This document shows, piece after piece, positions 24,407 to 33,627 of a stretch of DNA of 47,511 nt (its first letter is position 1; the number at the start of each line of letters is the position of its first letter). The notes beneath the pieces were generated by a model. The model did no database searches and was not told where the DNA came from. It was given only the letters and a program-made list of their open reading frames with translations. This stretch comes from 62-47 sp049647485 (GTDB taxonomy: Bacteria; Pseudomonadota; Alphaproteobacteria; Rhizobiales; Xanthobacteraceae). The position numbers and the translations under genes are program-made. The DNA is taken from assembly GCA_049647485.1 (NCBI GenBank), contig JBARXT010000171.1, forward strand, positions 1-47,511, in the 5' to 3' direction.

Positions 24407-24706
24407 ATGACGTGGTTGACGTCGGCGTTGGATAGGCGAGATCTGCGCCGTCGGATGCCCGGCACGTTTGGCTTCCGCAGCCGCACGTTGTGGCTGATTC
24501 TGGCCACGTCGGCGTTGCTTGCCGGAGCCGCGCTCGGCTGGCCTTGGCTCGTTGCGTCGGGCATCGGACCGTTCCTGCTGCCCGCACTCCCCTGTCTGGC
24601 GATGTGCGCCCTGCACCTGTGTTCTCGTGGCAATGCCTCGGGATGCGACCGACGCGAAGCGTCGCAGTCTGCACCAAACCGCACCGCAACTCGCGTTGAC
24701 CAGTGA
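24407..24706 (+). CDS. Small membrane protein with LPCLAMC motif
   Basis: A 99-residue protein. Two helices (SRTLWLILATSALLAGAAL and GWPWLVASGIGPFLLPALPC) end in LPCLAMCALHLCSRG, with Cys-rich basic tail GCDRREA. The pattern WxWLVAxGxxP-LLPALPCLxMC equals that of 10566-11000. Two ATGs lie in a short direct repeat (ATGACAGGAGA twice); ATG 24407 has AGGAG at eight bases, ATG 24389 at three to four, so 24407 is preferred. The next gene is again a Met-rich secreted protein. A perfect ECF-palindrome promoter drives the pair. Role unknown. Confidence 0.75.
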   Translation: MTWLTSALDRRDLRRRMPGTFGFRSRTLWLILATSALLAGAALGWPWLVASGIGPFLLPALPCLAMCALHLCSRGNASGCDRREASQSAPNRTATRVDQ

Positions 24707-24737
24707 CGCGAGTCCAAACTTTAGGAAAGGCAACAAG

Positions 24738-24998
24738 ATGAAGATCACCACGCTCATCCCGCTCACATTGATTGCGTCCTTGGCGGCTTCCGCAGCCGTC
24801 CGGGCGGACGAGACGTCGACGCCGCCGAAGAAACCGACGGAAAACAATCAACCCATGATGGGCAACGGCTCACAGGGAATGATGAACATGATGGGCCAAA
24901 TGCAGCAAATGATGGAAAGCTGCAATCATATGATGAAATCCAGCAACGAGCGTCACGACAAGCAGAATACGCCGGAACAAAAAGACGGCCGCGGATGA
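24738..24998 (+). CDS. Secreted Met-rich protein, likely copper-binding
   Basis: An 86-residue protein. The signal peptide is residues 1-23 (ending AAVRA). The mature part is hydrophilic with a central Met cluster (QGMMNMMGQMQQMMESC and NHMMKSS) and a charged tail. It is the short counterpart of the 146-residue protein at 10133-10573. An AGGAAAGGCAAC site precedes the ATG. Met clusters bind Cu(I) or Ag(I) in the periplasm; the assignment rests on composition and position. Confidence 0.8.
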   Translation: MKITTLIPLTLIASLAASAAVRADETSTPPKKPTENNQPMMGNGSQGMMNMMGQMQQMMESCNHMMKSSNERHDKQNTPEQKDGRG

Positions 24999-25069
24999 AA
25001 CCAGCCGCGGTGGACCGTTCATCGCCGCCCTATTGTTTCGCAGCACGAAGGACCACTTGGGCGAAGCTT

Positions 25070-25114
25070 TCACGTCGTCGTGAATCTGTAACCGGTTCGG
25101 TATGCGGCGCGAAC
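25070..25114 (+). promoter_or_regulatory. ECF (SigF-type) promoter with perfect palindrome, rightward (cusBA)
   Basis: TCACG-N4-CGTGA at 25070-25083, three bases, TGTAACC at 25087-25093, 16 bases, CGAAC at 25110-25114. It faces cusB (start 25315) with a leader of about 190 bases in which I see no gene. It places the RND efflux pump under the local ECF sigma factor. Confidence 0.85.
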
Positions 25115-25314
25115 TAACAGGTGGTTCGTCTGCAAGCTCGTCTTGCCTTGCCGACGAACCGCCTCGGGTCCGGGCAATGGTTCGTGGGGATTGAAGGATC
25201 GTCAGATCATCCCGGGCGGGGGGGACGGCTCGCGATCTCCTTCCGAACGTCGAGCGGTCGCCAGAGGGTTCAATTGCATTCTTCCGCGCAAGCCGCATCA
25301 GGGGCACACTATTG

Positions 25315-26835
25315 ATGGACAAGTTGACTGATTACCATCCATTCGAAGATGGACATATGACGCGCCGCGCCCGAGCCGGAAGATCGACCGCGAAACGGAT
25401 CGTGCTCATGGTGTTCGCGATCAGCGCCCTCGCCGCAACGCTGGGACTTGGCTATCGTCTCGGCCACTCCGATCCGGCGTTGCCCGACTGGATCCCGCCA
25501 CGCATCGCAGCCATGCTCGGATCCCACCCCAGCCAACCCGCAGGCTCAGGTCCGGTCATTTACTACCGCGACCCCGACGGCAAGGCGCTCTATTCCAAGG
25601 ATGCCAGGACGACGCCGGACGGGCGATCGTATATCGCCGTTCATACCAGCGAAGACGTCAGCTTCGACAATCCTCGGGAAACCGCAGCGCCAACCCAGGA
25701 CGCCAACTCCGGAGCCAAGCGAATTCTCTTCTATCGCAATCCAATGGGTCTTCCCGACACCTCTCCCGTCCCGAAAAAGGATTCGATGGGAATGGACTAC
25801 ATCGCCGTCTACGAGGGTGAGAACGACGCCTCCACGATCCAGATTTCACCGGGCAAGCTGCAGCGCACCGGCGTGCGCTCCGAGCCCGCCGCTCTGCGCA
25901 CCGTGACGAGGCCCATCCGCGCCCCCGGAACGATCAAGCTCGATGAGCGGCGCGTGGCCGTCATTTCGTTGCGGGCGCAGTCGTTCATCGAAAGCGTCGA
26001 GAACGTTACGACAGGCGATCATGTCACCAAGGGACAGCCCCTTCTGAAACTTTATTCCCCGGATGTGGCATCCGCCGGCGCCCAATATCTCTCCATCGTC
26101 GGGGACAGTGCTGGAACAGCCAATCTCGCGGGGCGCAAGCAACTGGTCGAGGGCGCGCGGCGGCGACTCGAAAACCTTGCCGTGCCCGCCGACGTGATCG
26201 CCGACATCGAACGCACCAAAACGGTGCCGCTGACCATTACCTGGACGGCCCCCCGCGATGGCGTGATTCTGGAACGAACGGCGGTCGAAGGCATGCGGGC
26301 GATGCCGGGCGACGTGCTGTTTCGGCTGGCCGACACCTCCGTGATCTGGGTGATCGCCGACGTCGCCGAACAGGATATCGATGCCGTGAAGATCGGCTCG
26401 GCGGCAACCATCAAGCTCCGCAGCCTGCCGGGACGTGAATTCAAGGGATCCGTCGCCTTGATCTATCCCCAGGTCAACACCGAGACGCGCACCACCAAGG
26501 TGCGTATCGAACTACCCAATCCGGACGACGTGCTTCTTCCCGACATGTTCGCCGATGTTGAAATCGCGTTCGGTGCGGAAAAGCCCGTGATCGCGGTACC
26601 CAACGGCGCGGTGATCGATACCGGAGCGCGGCAGATCGTTTTCATCGACAAAGGCGAAGGCCGTTTCGAGCCGCGTGAAGTCAAGGTCGGCACGCACGGC
26701 GAGGACTACACTGAGATCCGCGAAGGGGTCGGCGAAGGCGATCGCGTTGTCGTTGCCGCCAACTTCCTGATCGATGCCGAAAGCAACCTGAAATCCGCCT
26801 TGCAGGCATTTACAGACGGAGAGAAATCGAAATGA
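25315..26835 (+). CDS. cusB: CusB-type RND periplasmic adaptor (membrane fusion protein)
   Basis: A 506-residue adaptor linking the inner-membrane CusA pump to an outer-membrane TolC channel. The N-terminal membrane anchor is at about residues 28-48. Two heavy-metal-binding-like segments precede the adaptor core: IYYRDPDGKALYSKDAR-type near 80-110 and ILFYRNPMGLPDTSPVPKKD with SMGMDYIAVYEGE near 135-165. The core has the lipoyl/barrel pattern VENVTTGDHVTKGQPLLKLY and ends DRVVVAANFLIDAESNLKSA, as in CusB. ATG 25315 is used; ATG 25357 is possible. The stop overlaps cusA by ATGA. Transcription probably comes from the ECF site at 25070-25114. Confidence 0.93.
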   Translation: MDKLTDYHPFEDGHMTRRARAGRSTAKRIVLMVFAISALAATLGLGYRLGHSDPALPDWIPPRIAAMLGSHPSQPAGSGPVIYYRDPDGKALYSKDARTTPDGRSYIAVHTSEDVSFDNPRETAAPTQDANSGAKRILFYRNPMGLPDTSPVPKKDSMGMDYIAVYEGENDASTIQISPGKLQRTGVRSEPAALRTVTRPIRAPGTIKLDERRVAVISLRAQSFIESVENVTTGDHVTKGQPLLKLYSPDVASAGAQYLSIVGDSAGTANLAGRKQLVEGARRRLENLAVPADVIADIERTKTVPLTITWTAPRDGVILERTAVEGMRAMPGDVLFRLADTSVIWVIADVAEQDIDAVKIGSAATIKLRSLPGREFKGSVALIYPQVNTETRTTKVRIELPNPDDVLLPDMFADVEIAFGAEKPVIAVPNGAVIDTGARQIVFIDKGEGRFEPREVKVGTHGEDYTEIREGVGEGDRVVVAANFLIDAESNLKSALQAFTDGEKSK

Positions 26836-29800
26836 TCGCCCGCCTGATCGCCTGGTCGGCGCGGAATCTCATGCTCGTCCTGATCGGGACGGTATTCGCA
26901 GTCATGGCGGGCATCTATGCGCTGCGCACCCTGCCGCTCGATGCCATCCCCGATCTCTCCGACGTGCAGGTGATCGTCTACACCGAATATCCCGGGCAAG
27001 CGCCGCAGGTCGTCGAGGATCAGGTGACCTATCCATTGACCACCGCGATGCTGACGGTGCCGAAATCGAAGGTGGTGCGGGGCTTCTCGTTTTTCGGCGT
27101 GTCCTTTGTCTACGTCATCTTCGAGGACGGCACGGATCCCTACTGGGCACGCTCGCGCGTGTTGGAATATCTCAACACCGTAGCGCGCCGGCTTCCTGCC
27201 GGCGTGACACCCACTCTTGGGCCCGACGCAACCGGCGTGGGCTGGGTCTACCAGTACGCCGTCGTGGCCAAGAACATGACCCTCGCCGAACTGCGGTCGG
27301 TCCAGGACTGGATCGTTCGGTATGGCATTTCCAATGCCGAAGGCGTTGCGGAAGTGGCCAGCGTCGGCGGCTTCGTCAAGCAATACAACATCGTCGTCGA
27401 TCCGCAGAAATTGCGCGCCCAGGGCATCTCGCTGGACAAGCTCCGCAGTGCCGTCCGGGCGAGCAACATGGATGTTGGCGGTCGCACCGTGGAACTGTCG
27501 GAGTTTGAATTCGTCGTCCGCGGCCGCGGCTACCTCAGGGGCATCGAGGACATCGAGAACATCGTGCTGAAGACCGACGCGGGGGCTCCGCTTCGATTGC
27601 GGGACGTTGCTCGCGTCGAACTCGGTCCGGACGAGCGGCGAGGAATTACCGAACTCAACGGCGACGGAGAGGTTGTCAGCGGCATCGCGTTGCAGCGGTT
27701 CGGCGCCAACGCCCTCACAGTCATCGACAACGTGAAGGCGCGCCTCGCCGAGATCGCTTCAAGCCTGCCCAAGGGCGTCGAGATCATCTCGGTCTATGAT
27801 CGCTCCGAACTGATCAAGGCGGCCATCGAGACCCTCAAGGGCACGCTGCTCGAAGAGAGCATCATCGTTGCCTTCGTTTGCTTCATTTTCCTGCTTCACC
27901 TGCGCAGCGCCCTCGTGGCCATTCTGATGCTCCCCGTCGGCATCCTGATGGCCTTCGCCGCCATGAAATTCATGGGGCTCGGCGCCAACATCATGAGCCT
28001 TGGCGGCATCGCTATCGCGGTCGGCGCCATGATCGACGCAGCGATCGTCATGATCGAAAATGCACACAAGCACCTGGAGCGCGCGGAGCCCGGAACGCCG
28101 CGGACGCAGATCTTAATCAATGCGGCGAGCGAGGTCGGACCATCGCTGTTCTTCAGTTTGCTGGTGATCACCGTCTCGTTCCTGCCGATCTTTACCCTGG
28201 AGGCGCAGGAAGGACGCATGTTCGGGCCGCTCGCCTACACTAAAACATTTTCGATGGCCGCGGCCGCCCTGCTCTCGATCACGCTGGTGCCTGCCCTGAT
28301 GGTCATCTTCGTCCGCGGGCGCATCATCTCGGAACACAAGAATCCGGTGAACAGGTTCCTGATCTGGGTGTACCGACCGGTGATCCGGTGGGTTCTCAAC
28401 GCCAAGACATTGACGATCGTGTTTGCGCTGGTGGCGCTTGCGGTGACGATTTGGCCTGCCCGCCAACTCGGCAGCGAGTTCATGCCGAGCCTCAATGAAG
28501 GCACGTTGATGTACATGCCGACGACGCTGCCCGGTCTGTCCATCACCAAGGCGGCGGAGCTGTTGCAGACTCAGGATCGCATCATCAAGTCGTTTCCCGA
28601 AGTCGCGTCCGTCTATGGCAAAGCGGGCCGCGCCTCGACCGCGACCGATCCGGCGCCGACCGAGATGTTCGAGACCATCATCAATTTGAAGCCGAAATCG
28701 GAATGGCGGCCCGGCGTGACGATCGACAGTCTCAAGGCCGAGATGGACAAGGCGCTCCAGTTTCCTGGGGTGTCGAATGCTTGGACAATGCCGATCCGCG
28801 CTCGCATCGACATGCTGTCGACCGGAATCCGCACCCCCGTCGGGATCAAGATTTTCGGCAAGGATCTTGGAGAAATGGAGAAGATCGCCCGCGAAGTCGA
28901 AGGGGTGGTCAGATCGGTGCCCGGTACCTCAAGCGCCTACGCGGAGCGCGTGATCGGCGGATACTATTTGGAGATCATCCCCGATCGTTTGGCGTTGGGT
29001 CGCTACGGGCTGACGATCAGTGATATCCAGGACGTGATCTCCACGGCACTCGGCGGTGAAACTGTCACCACGACGGTCGAAGGCCGGGAGCGTTATGCCG
29101 TCAACATCCGGTACCCGCGCGCGTTGCGCTCCAGCCCGCAAACGATCAGCACCGATGTCCAGGTGCCGCTGGCGGCCGGCGGAAGCGTTCCGCTCGGCCA
29201 GGTCGCCAGCGTGAAATTGACCCGCGGCGCCACGTCCATTCGCACCGAGAACGGTCAACTCGCGGTTTACATCTACGTCGACATTACCGGTCGCGATCTG
29301 GGCGGCTACGTCGCGGAGGCGCAGCAGGCGGTCGCGCAGAAGGTCAAGTTTCCGCCGGGCTATTATGTCTCTTGGAGCGGGCAATTTGAATATCTGGAGC
29401 GCGCGGAAGCGCGGCTAAAGATCGTCGTGCCGGTGACATTGCTGATCATCTTCCTGCTGCTCTATCTTAATTTCCGGAAACTGGCCGACACCCTTATCGT
29501 GATGTTGTCGCTGCCGTTCTCGCTGGTCGGCGGCATCTGGTTGATGTGGTGGCTGGGATTCAACATGTCGGTCGCCGTCGCCGTTGGCTTCATCGCGTTG
29601 GCCGGCGTCGCGGCCGAGACCGGCGTCGTCATGCTGATCTACCTCGAACAGGCCATGGCCGAATTGAAGGCGGAACGCGCGGCTACCTGCGAGCCTTTCA
29701 CGCGCGTCGATCTGTACGACGCGATCATGGTCGGCGCGGTGGACCGGGTGCGGCCCAAGATGATGACGGTCGTCGCTATCATGGCGGGCCTGGTGCCGAT

Positions 29801-30029
29801 TCTCTGGAGCACGGGGACCGGCTCGGAGGTCATGCAGCGCATTGCCGTGCCGATGATTGGCGGCATGGTTTCGTCGACCGTGCTGACCCTCGTGGTCATT
29901 CCCGCCATCTTTGCGATCGTCAAGGGATACGGGTTGCCAGCCTCGCCGTGGCACGGCGAAGAGAAAGACGGTGGACATCGGAATTTGACGCCGACGCTAG
30001 ACCTGCATCGTGCGGAGAACGTGCAATGA
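26832..30029 (+). CDS. cusA: CusA heavy-metal RND efflux pump
   Basis: A complete 1065-residue inner-membrane RND transporter of the Cu/Ag (HME) class that exports Cu(I)/Ag(I) using the proton gradient. Features include the opening MIARLIAWSARNLMLVL, TLPLDAIPDLSDVQVIVYTE, and the pump-domain RIDMLSTGIRTPVGIKIFG with the conserved metal-site Met. The helix-4 acidic region is GGIAIAVGAMIDAAIVMIEN. The second half repeats the fold, with LAGVAAETGVVMLIYLEQ and VRPKMMTVVAIMAGLVPILW. It is the template against which the remnants at 800-1923 and 16550-17062 are recognised. It overlaps cusB by four bases. The outer-membrane partner may be the TolC protein at 41837-43294. Confidence 0.96.
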   Translation: MIARLIAWSARNLMLVLIGTVFAVMAGIYALRTLPLDAIPDLSDVQVIVYTEYPGQAPQVVEDQVTYPLTTAMLTVPKSKVVRGFSFFGVSFVYVIFEDGTDPYWARSRVLEYLNTVARRLPAGVTPTLGPDATGVGWVYQYAVVAKNMTLAELRSVQDWIVRYGISNAEGVAEVASVGGFVKQYNIVVDPQKLRAQGISLDKLRSAVRASNMDVGGRTVELSEFEFVVRGRGYLRGIEDIENIVLKTDAGAPLRLRDVARVELGPDERRGITELNGDGEVVSGIALQRFGANALTVIDNVKARLAEIASSLPKGVEIISVYDRSELIKAAIETLKGTLLEESIIVAFVCFIFLLHLRSALVAILMLPVGILMAFAAMKFMGLGANIMSLGGIAIAVGAMIDAAIVMIENAHKHLERAEPGTPRTQILINAASEVGPSLFFSLLVITVSFLPIFTLEAQEGRMFGPLAYTKTFSMAAAALLSITLVPALMVIFVRGRIISEHKNPVNRFLIWVYRPVIRWVLNAKTLTIVFALVALAVTIWPARQLGSEFMPSLNEGTLMYMPTTLPGLSITKAAELLQTQDRIIKSFPEVASVYGKAGRASTATDPAPTEMFETIINLKPKSEWRPGVTIDSLKAEMDKALQFPGVSNAWTMPIRARIDMLSTGIRTPVGIKIFGKDLGEMEKIAREVEGVVRSVPGTSSAYAERVIGGYYLEIIPDRLALGRYGLTISDIQDVISTALGGETVTTTVEGRERYAVNIRYPRALRSSPQTISTDVQVPLAAGGSVPLGQVASVKLTRGATSIRTENGQLAVYIYVDITGRDLGGYVAEAQQAVAQKVKFPPGYYVSWSGQFEYLERAEARLKIVVPVTLLIIFLLLYLNFRKLADTLIVMLSLPFSLVGGIWLMWWLGFNMSVAVAVGFIALAGVAAETGVVMLIYLEQAMAELKAERAATCEPFTRVDLYDAIMVGAVDRVRPKMMTVVAIMAGLVPILWSTGTGSEVMQRIAVPMIGGMVSSTVLTLVVIPAIFAIVKGYGLPASPWHGEEKDGGHRNLTPTLDLHRAENVQ

Positions 30030-30176
30030 TGGAAGAGCGGCCTCACAGAATTGCGCGTCGGAAACGGCGGCAATGGACGCGAAGACGGTCCTAGCGGCTC
30101 CCGTTCAATCGTTCATCACCAGCAACCCACGCCCTCGTGGTCTCTGCCAATCATCAAGCCAAACAGGAGAATATCT

Positions 30177-30569
30177 ATGTACTTCGTCGACAACCATCGC
30201 TGGACCTCGCGTCCCGGGGTTCTTGCCGCCGCGCTAATCAGCGCAACCCTGACGCTGCAGATAGGCTCCGCGTCCGCGCAAGGCGGCACGGGCATGTCTG
30301 ACATGAAGAAGATGGCGCCGATGAGCGACGCGAAGGCCGCAAAGAGCGCGACCGCCACCGGTACGGTCACGGCGCTAAACGCCGCGGATCACAAGATCAC
30401 CTTCGATCACGGTCCGATTCCCGCCATCAACTGGCCCGCCATGACGATGGAGTTCGCGGTTGCACCGTCGGTCGATCTCGCAAAGGTGAAGACCGGCGAC
30501 AAGGTCAATTTCACCCTGAGCGGCTCCGGCGGCACCTATACCGTCCAGTCGATCACGCCGGCGCCTTGA
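30177..30569 (+). CDS. cusF: CusF-like periplasmic copper-binding protein
   Basis: A 130-residue secreted protein. The signal peptide runs to SASAQ (about residue 33). The CusF core has GTVTALNAADHKITFDHGPI, then INWPAMTMEF, where the family's Trp and Met pair with His to bind Cu(I) by a cation-pi interaction, and VKTGDKVNFTLSGSG. CusF hands Cu(I) to CusB. A Met-rich linker (MSDMKKMAPMSD) precedes the core. ATG 30177 with AGGAGA six bases upstream is chosen over a longer reading. It is 147 bases after cusA, so probably the same transcript. A second CusF-like gene is at 38046-38351. Confidence 0.92.
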   Translation: MYFVDNHRWTSRPGVLAAALISATLTLQIGSASAQGGTGMSDMKKMAPMSDAKAAKSATATGTVTALNAADHKITFDHGPIPAINWPAMTMEFAVAPSVDLAKVKTGDKVNFTLSGSGGTYTVQSITPAP

Positions 30570-30991
30570 CGCACGCGGCGGACGGAATCGGATCGCACAA
30601 GCCCTGGCCGCGAACGAGTCGTATTCGAGAACTGCGGCCATGGCCGCGGTTGTCGAAAACCTGTTTCGATTAGGGGCAGCAATTGTAACAGTCGCACGAA
30701 GCCAGGAACGACGCTGGAGCTGGAAAACCCAAAGTGAATATTTGGCAAATGACTGCCTGGACAGGCGTGCCTTCAATTCAACCTTTCAGAAATGCCTGTC
30801 GGTTAAGATTTCAGGGGCGCTCGGTCGTCGCCTTTCCGATGAGAGAGGTCGGCGACCCGCTTCCGATCAAGTCTCTCAGCTCGCTCGCGTCCTCGTAGAT
30901 TCATACCGTTGGCGCACTTCTTGCTGATGATTGAAGCGGCGGTTCATGTCGTAACGATCCGGCACATCACGCCGTTCAAATAGGTGGGAAG
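30570..30991. other. Intergenic interval without recognised content
   Basis: About 420 bases between cusF and the acyltransferase gene. No open frame here looks like a protein, no ECF-type promoter pair is present, and no clear terminator hairpin was found. Confidence 0.5.
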
Positions 30992-32137
30992 ATGGCACTA
31001 ACCCGTGTCGGAGACATTCTTGATCCGAAACAGAACAACTTTACCCTGTTACGTCTACTGGCCGCCTCGGCCGTGGTCATTTCTCATGCAGTTTTCTTAC
31101 ACTCTGGTCACAAGGCCGATGAAATCCTTTCGAGCATCACCTACTTCAATCTGGGTGATCATGCCGTCAATGTGTTTTTCGTTCTGTCCGGCTTAACGGT
31201 TGCCGGAAGTTTCGCTAAATCGCCCTCTATCACTGAGTTTACGATTGCGCGCGGCCTCAGAATATTTCCTGCACTCGGGGTCTGCGCACTGCTCCTGGTC
31301 CTCGTAGGAGCAATCGTTACGACTTGCACACCGACGCAATTCCTGTCGGACACCCGTGTTTGGCGGTACGGCTTGAGCACCCTGCTTCTGGGTTCCGCGG
31401 CCACAGGTTTGCCCGGCGTTTTCGGCGAGAACCCACATCCTTCCGTCATGAATGCATCGATCTGGACGCTGAAGTATGAAGCGGCGTGCTATTTGTTGCT
31501 CGCATTTGTCGGATGGCTTGGGTTTCTGACCAAACGGCGGTTTGCTTGGCTGCTCGGCCTCTCGTGGGCTATTGCGGGAGGAGTTCTGTTCGTTCGTTTC
31601 GGACACGACACAACCCCTCTCGATCAGGCGGCGCGCTTTTGGTTGTGTTTTTCTCTAGGCATCGGATTTTATGTTTTCCGGAGCCAGATCGTTTTGTCTG
31701 CCTTCGGGGTGGGCGCAGTATCCGTTTTGTTTTGGCTTACGATTGGATCTCCTCTTGAGCGCATCGTTTCGCTTTTTGCGACAGGGTACGCAATTGTCTG
31801 GCTTGGAAAACTGCCCATCGGTCGTCTGCGCAGCCTCACCAATCGCATCGATCTTTCCTATGGCATTTACATATTCGGCTGGCCAATCACACAAACATTG
31901 ATGTTGGTGCAGCCAAGCATCAGCGTTTGGTTGCTAACACTGCTTTCGCTGATGTTGGCCATGGCTGTCGCACTTCCATCGTGGCTGTTAATCGAGCGAC
32001 CTGCTATGCGCGCGCGCAGAACCATCTCGACTTCAATTGAAGTACGCATTGACCGTCTGCGTCAGCGATTAATATCAAAACCCATGGATGAGACGGCACA
32101 ACATACAAGGTCGATGCAGCCAATTACCGACAAGTAG
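30992..32137 (+). CDS. Acyltransferase 3 family membrane protein
   Basis: A 381-residue protein with about ten predicted helices, of the acyltransferase-3 family (OafA/NodX type), which transfers acyl groups to sugars of exported glycans. Seen are NNFTLLRLLAASAVVISHAV (the catalytic-type His in ISHAVF), NLGDHAVNVFFVLSGLTVAG, IARGLRIFPALGV (family motif with Arg) and YGIYIFGWPITQTLM. The C-terminal 45 residues are hydrophilic. It stands alone on the plus strand, convergent with the DUF411 gene at 32170. Substrate unknown; a role in envelope modification alongside the two OpgC proteins is possible. Confidence 0.88.
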   Translation: MALTRVGDILDPKQNNFTLLRLLAASAVVISHAVFLHSGHKADEILSSITYFNLGDHAVNVFFVLSGLTVAGSFAKSPSITEFTIARGLRIFPALGVCALLLVLVGAIVTTCTPTQFLSDTRVWRYGLSTLLLGSAATGLPGVFGENPHPSVMNASIWTLKYEAACYLLLAFVGWLGFLTKRRFAWLLGLSWAIAGGVLFVRFGHDTTPLDQAARFWLCFSLGIGFYVFRSQIVLSAFGVGAVSVLFWLTIGSPLERIVSLFATGYAIVWLGKLPIGRLRSLTNRIDLSYGIYIFGWPITQTLMLVQPSISVWLLTLLSLMLAMAVALPSWLLIERPAMRARRTISTSIEVRIDRLRQRLISKPMDETAQHTRSMQPITDK

Positions 32138-32169
32138 GTCCAGCTAAATATTTGGCTGCTCGCACCACT

Positions 32170-32643
32170 TCACCCAACGGGACGCACGCCTTCGAATTCC
32201 ATGTACGCGCGTCGACCGCCCGGCCCGAACAGAACAACGGCATATCGTTCGGGCGTGCCGCCCTCCATACCGGGCGACCCCACTGGCATTCCCGGGACCG
32301 CCACGCCTGTCGCAACGGGGCGCTCTTTCAATAGGCGCTGAATAGCCGCCGCCGGAACATGTCCCTCGATGACGTACCCGCCCGCCTCGGCCGTATGGCA
32401 TGCGGCGAGATCGGTCGGGACGCTCAAGTGCTTTCGGATGCCCTGAAGGTTTCTCTCTTCTTGAACCGCGACGCTGAACCCCGCAGATTCCAGATGCCGC
32501 ACCCAGCCTGAGCAGCAACCGCAACTCGGATCCTTGTGAACACGGATAATGGTGCTCTGTGCAGCGTCGGAAACCGCCGGAGCGATCAATGCCACCGCGA
32601 CAATTCCCAGTGCGCTCCGCCGCGATAAGTTACCTGTGTTCAT
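32170..32643 (-). CDS. DUF411 metal-binding protein with Tat-like signal
   Basis: A 157-residue DUF411 protein. The N-terminus NLSRRSALGIVAVALIAPAV is a Tat-type signal. The core has HKDPSCGCCSGWVRHLE, CHTAEAGGYVIEGHVP and VAVPGMPVGSPGMEGG, matching the conserved Cys and His of the family and of the copy at 12433-12876. It is the last gene of the leftward copD/copC operon, 48 bases after copD. Periplasmic copper or silver binding is the usual inference for this family. Confidence 0.9.
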   Translation of the reverse strand: MNTGNLSRRSALGIVAVALIAPAVSDAAQSTIIRVHKDPSCGCCSGWVRHLESAGFSVAVQEERNLQGIRKHLSVPTDLAACHTAEAGGYVIEGHVPAAAIQRLLKERPVATGVAVPGMPVGSPGMEGGTPERYAVVLFGPGGRRAYMEFEGVRPVG

Positions 32644-32691
32644 CTTGAGCCTCCTTCCAAGCGGATCATCCTTTACATAATCCCATTGTCA

Positions 32692-33627
32692 CTACCCGGC
32701 GGCCGGCTGCATCGTGCCGAGAATGCTGACCGCCAGGAGAACCATCCATCCCAAGAACTGCTCTCCAAGCACGTGGTTGCGCAGCCTGGCGGACGACCTC
32801 GTCAATCCCTCGGCCGCATCCTTTCGAATCCTGCCCATCGACGGAACGAGCCAGAATCGGTTCGCAATCGCAAGCGCGAGCATTCCACCGAACAGGGCAA
32901 GCTTCCCGAGAAGGATTTGGCCGTACGGCGTGTTCAGCAATCCGGACAGCGATCCGACCAGAAACCAGCTATTGACGAAGCCGGACCCGATCAACGCGGC
33001 GACTGCAAGATATCCCATGCCGGAGAACCGCATCAGAATTCGATCCATGTCCTTCGGTCCGACGTTCAGGTCCGTTCCGAGGTAGCGATGCAGGATCAAC
33101 GCCAATGGAATGAGGCCGCCGAGCCAGACTCCGGCGGCAAGAAGATGTACGGCATCGGCAACAATGTGCATGACGCCAGCCCAGCCTTCCTCAATCTGGG
33201 CGTGACCCGTCCCCGCCAACGATGCCAAAAGGATTGCGGCCAGGAGTGGCATCATCCAATTCTGATGATACGCCGTCCCCTTCGAACGGAGACCCCGGGC
33301 CGCCACGCCAACCATGAGGGTCGCAAGGAGCATGCGCAGAGTCCAAACAGTACCAAAACCCGTGTCGTGGACGACCGCCCACAGCGTCTCCGCATCGAGG
33401 AGATCAGCCATGCTGCCGCTCATATTCGCGGCCGCAAACGCAAACCAGCATAGGCCGCTGAACAGTGCTGCAACGGCGATCCACAAAATCCAGCGTTGCC
33501 GCCAGCGGCCCAAGACGCCCGGTTCGGCTCCCGCGTAGGCATAGAGCGGAAACAACGACAGCCCCGCGAGGGCCGTTGTCGCCAGATAGTGCAAGAACCG
33601 CGCGATGATGAGTCCGGCTTCGATCAT
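32692..33627 (-). CDS. copD: CopD copper-resistance membrane protein
   Basis: A 311-residue inner-membrane protein with eight predicted helices, of the CopD family. Conserved points are ARFLHYLATTALAGLSLFPL, WAVVHDTGFGTVWTLRMLL, HIVADAVHLLAAGVWLGGL (family His) and YGQILLGKLALFGGMLALA. CopD works with CopC in copper uptake or handling across the inner membrane. ATG 33627 overlaps the copC stop by one base (TGATG), so the pair is coupled; an earlier in-frame start would lie inside copC. A DUF411 gene follows. Confidence 0.92.
   Translation of the reverse strand: MIEAGLIIARFLHYLATTALAGLSLFPLYAYAGAEPGVLGRWRQRWILWIAVAALFSGLCWFAFAAANMSGSMADLLDAETLWAVVHDTGFGTVWTLRMLLATLMVGVAARGLRSKGTAYHQNWMMPLLAAILLASLAGTGHAQIEEGWAGVMHIVADAVHLLAAGVWLGGLIPLALILHRYLGTDLNVGPKDMDRILMRFSGMGYLAVAALIGSGFVNSWFLVGSLSGLLNTPYGQILLGKLALFGGMLALAIANRFWLVPSMGRIRKDAAEGLTRSSARLRNHVLGEQFLGWMVLLAVSILGTMQPAAG

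Noticed and set aside
30640..30927. 95-codon frame downstream of cusF
   Set aside because: No ribosome site, no pattern, and codon use unlike the neighbours.
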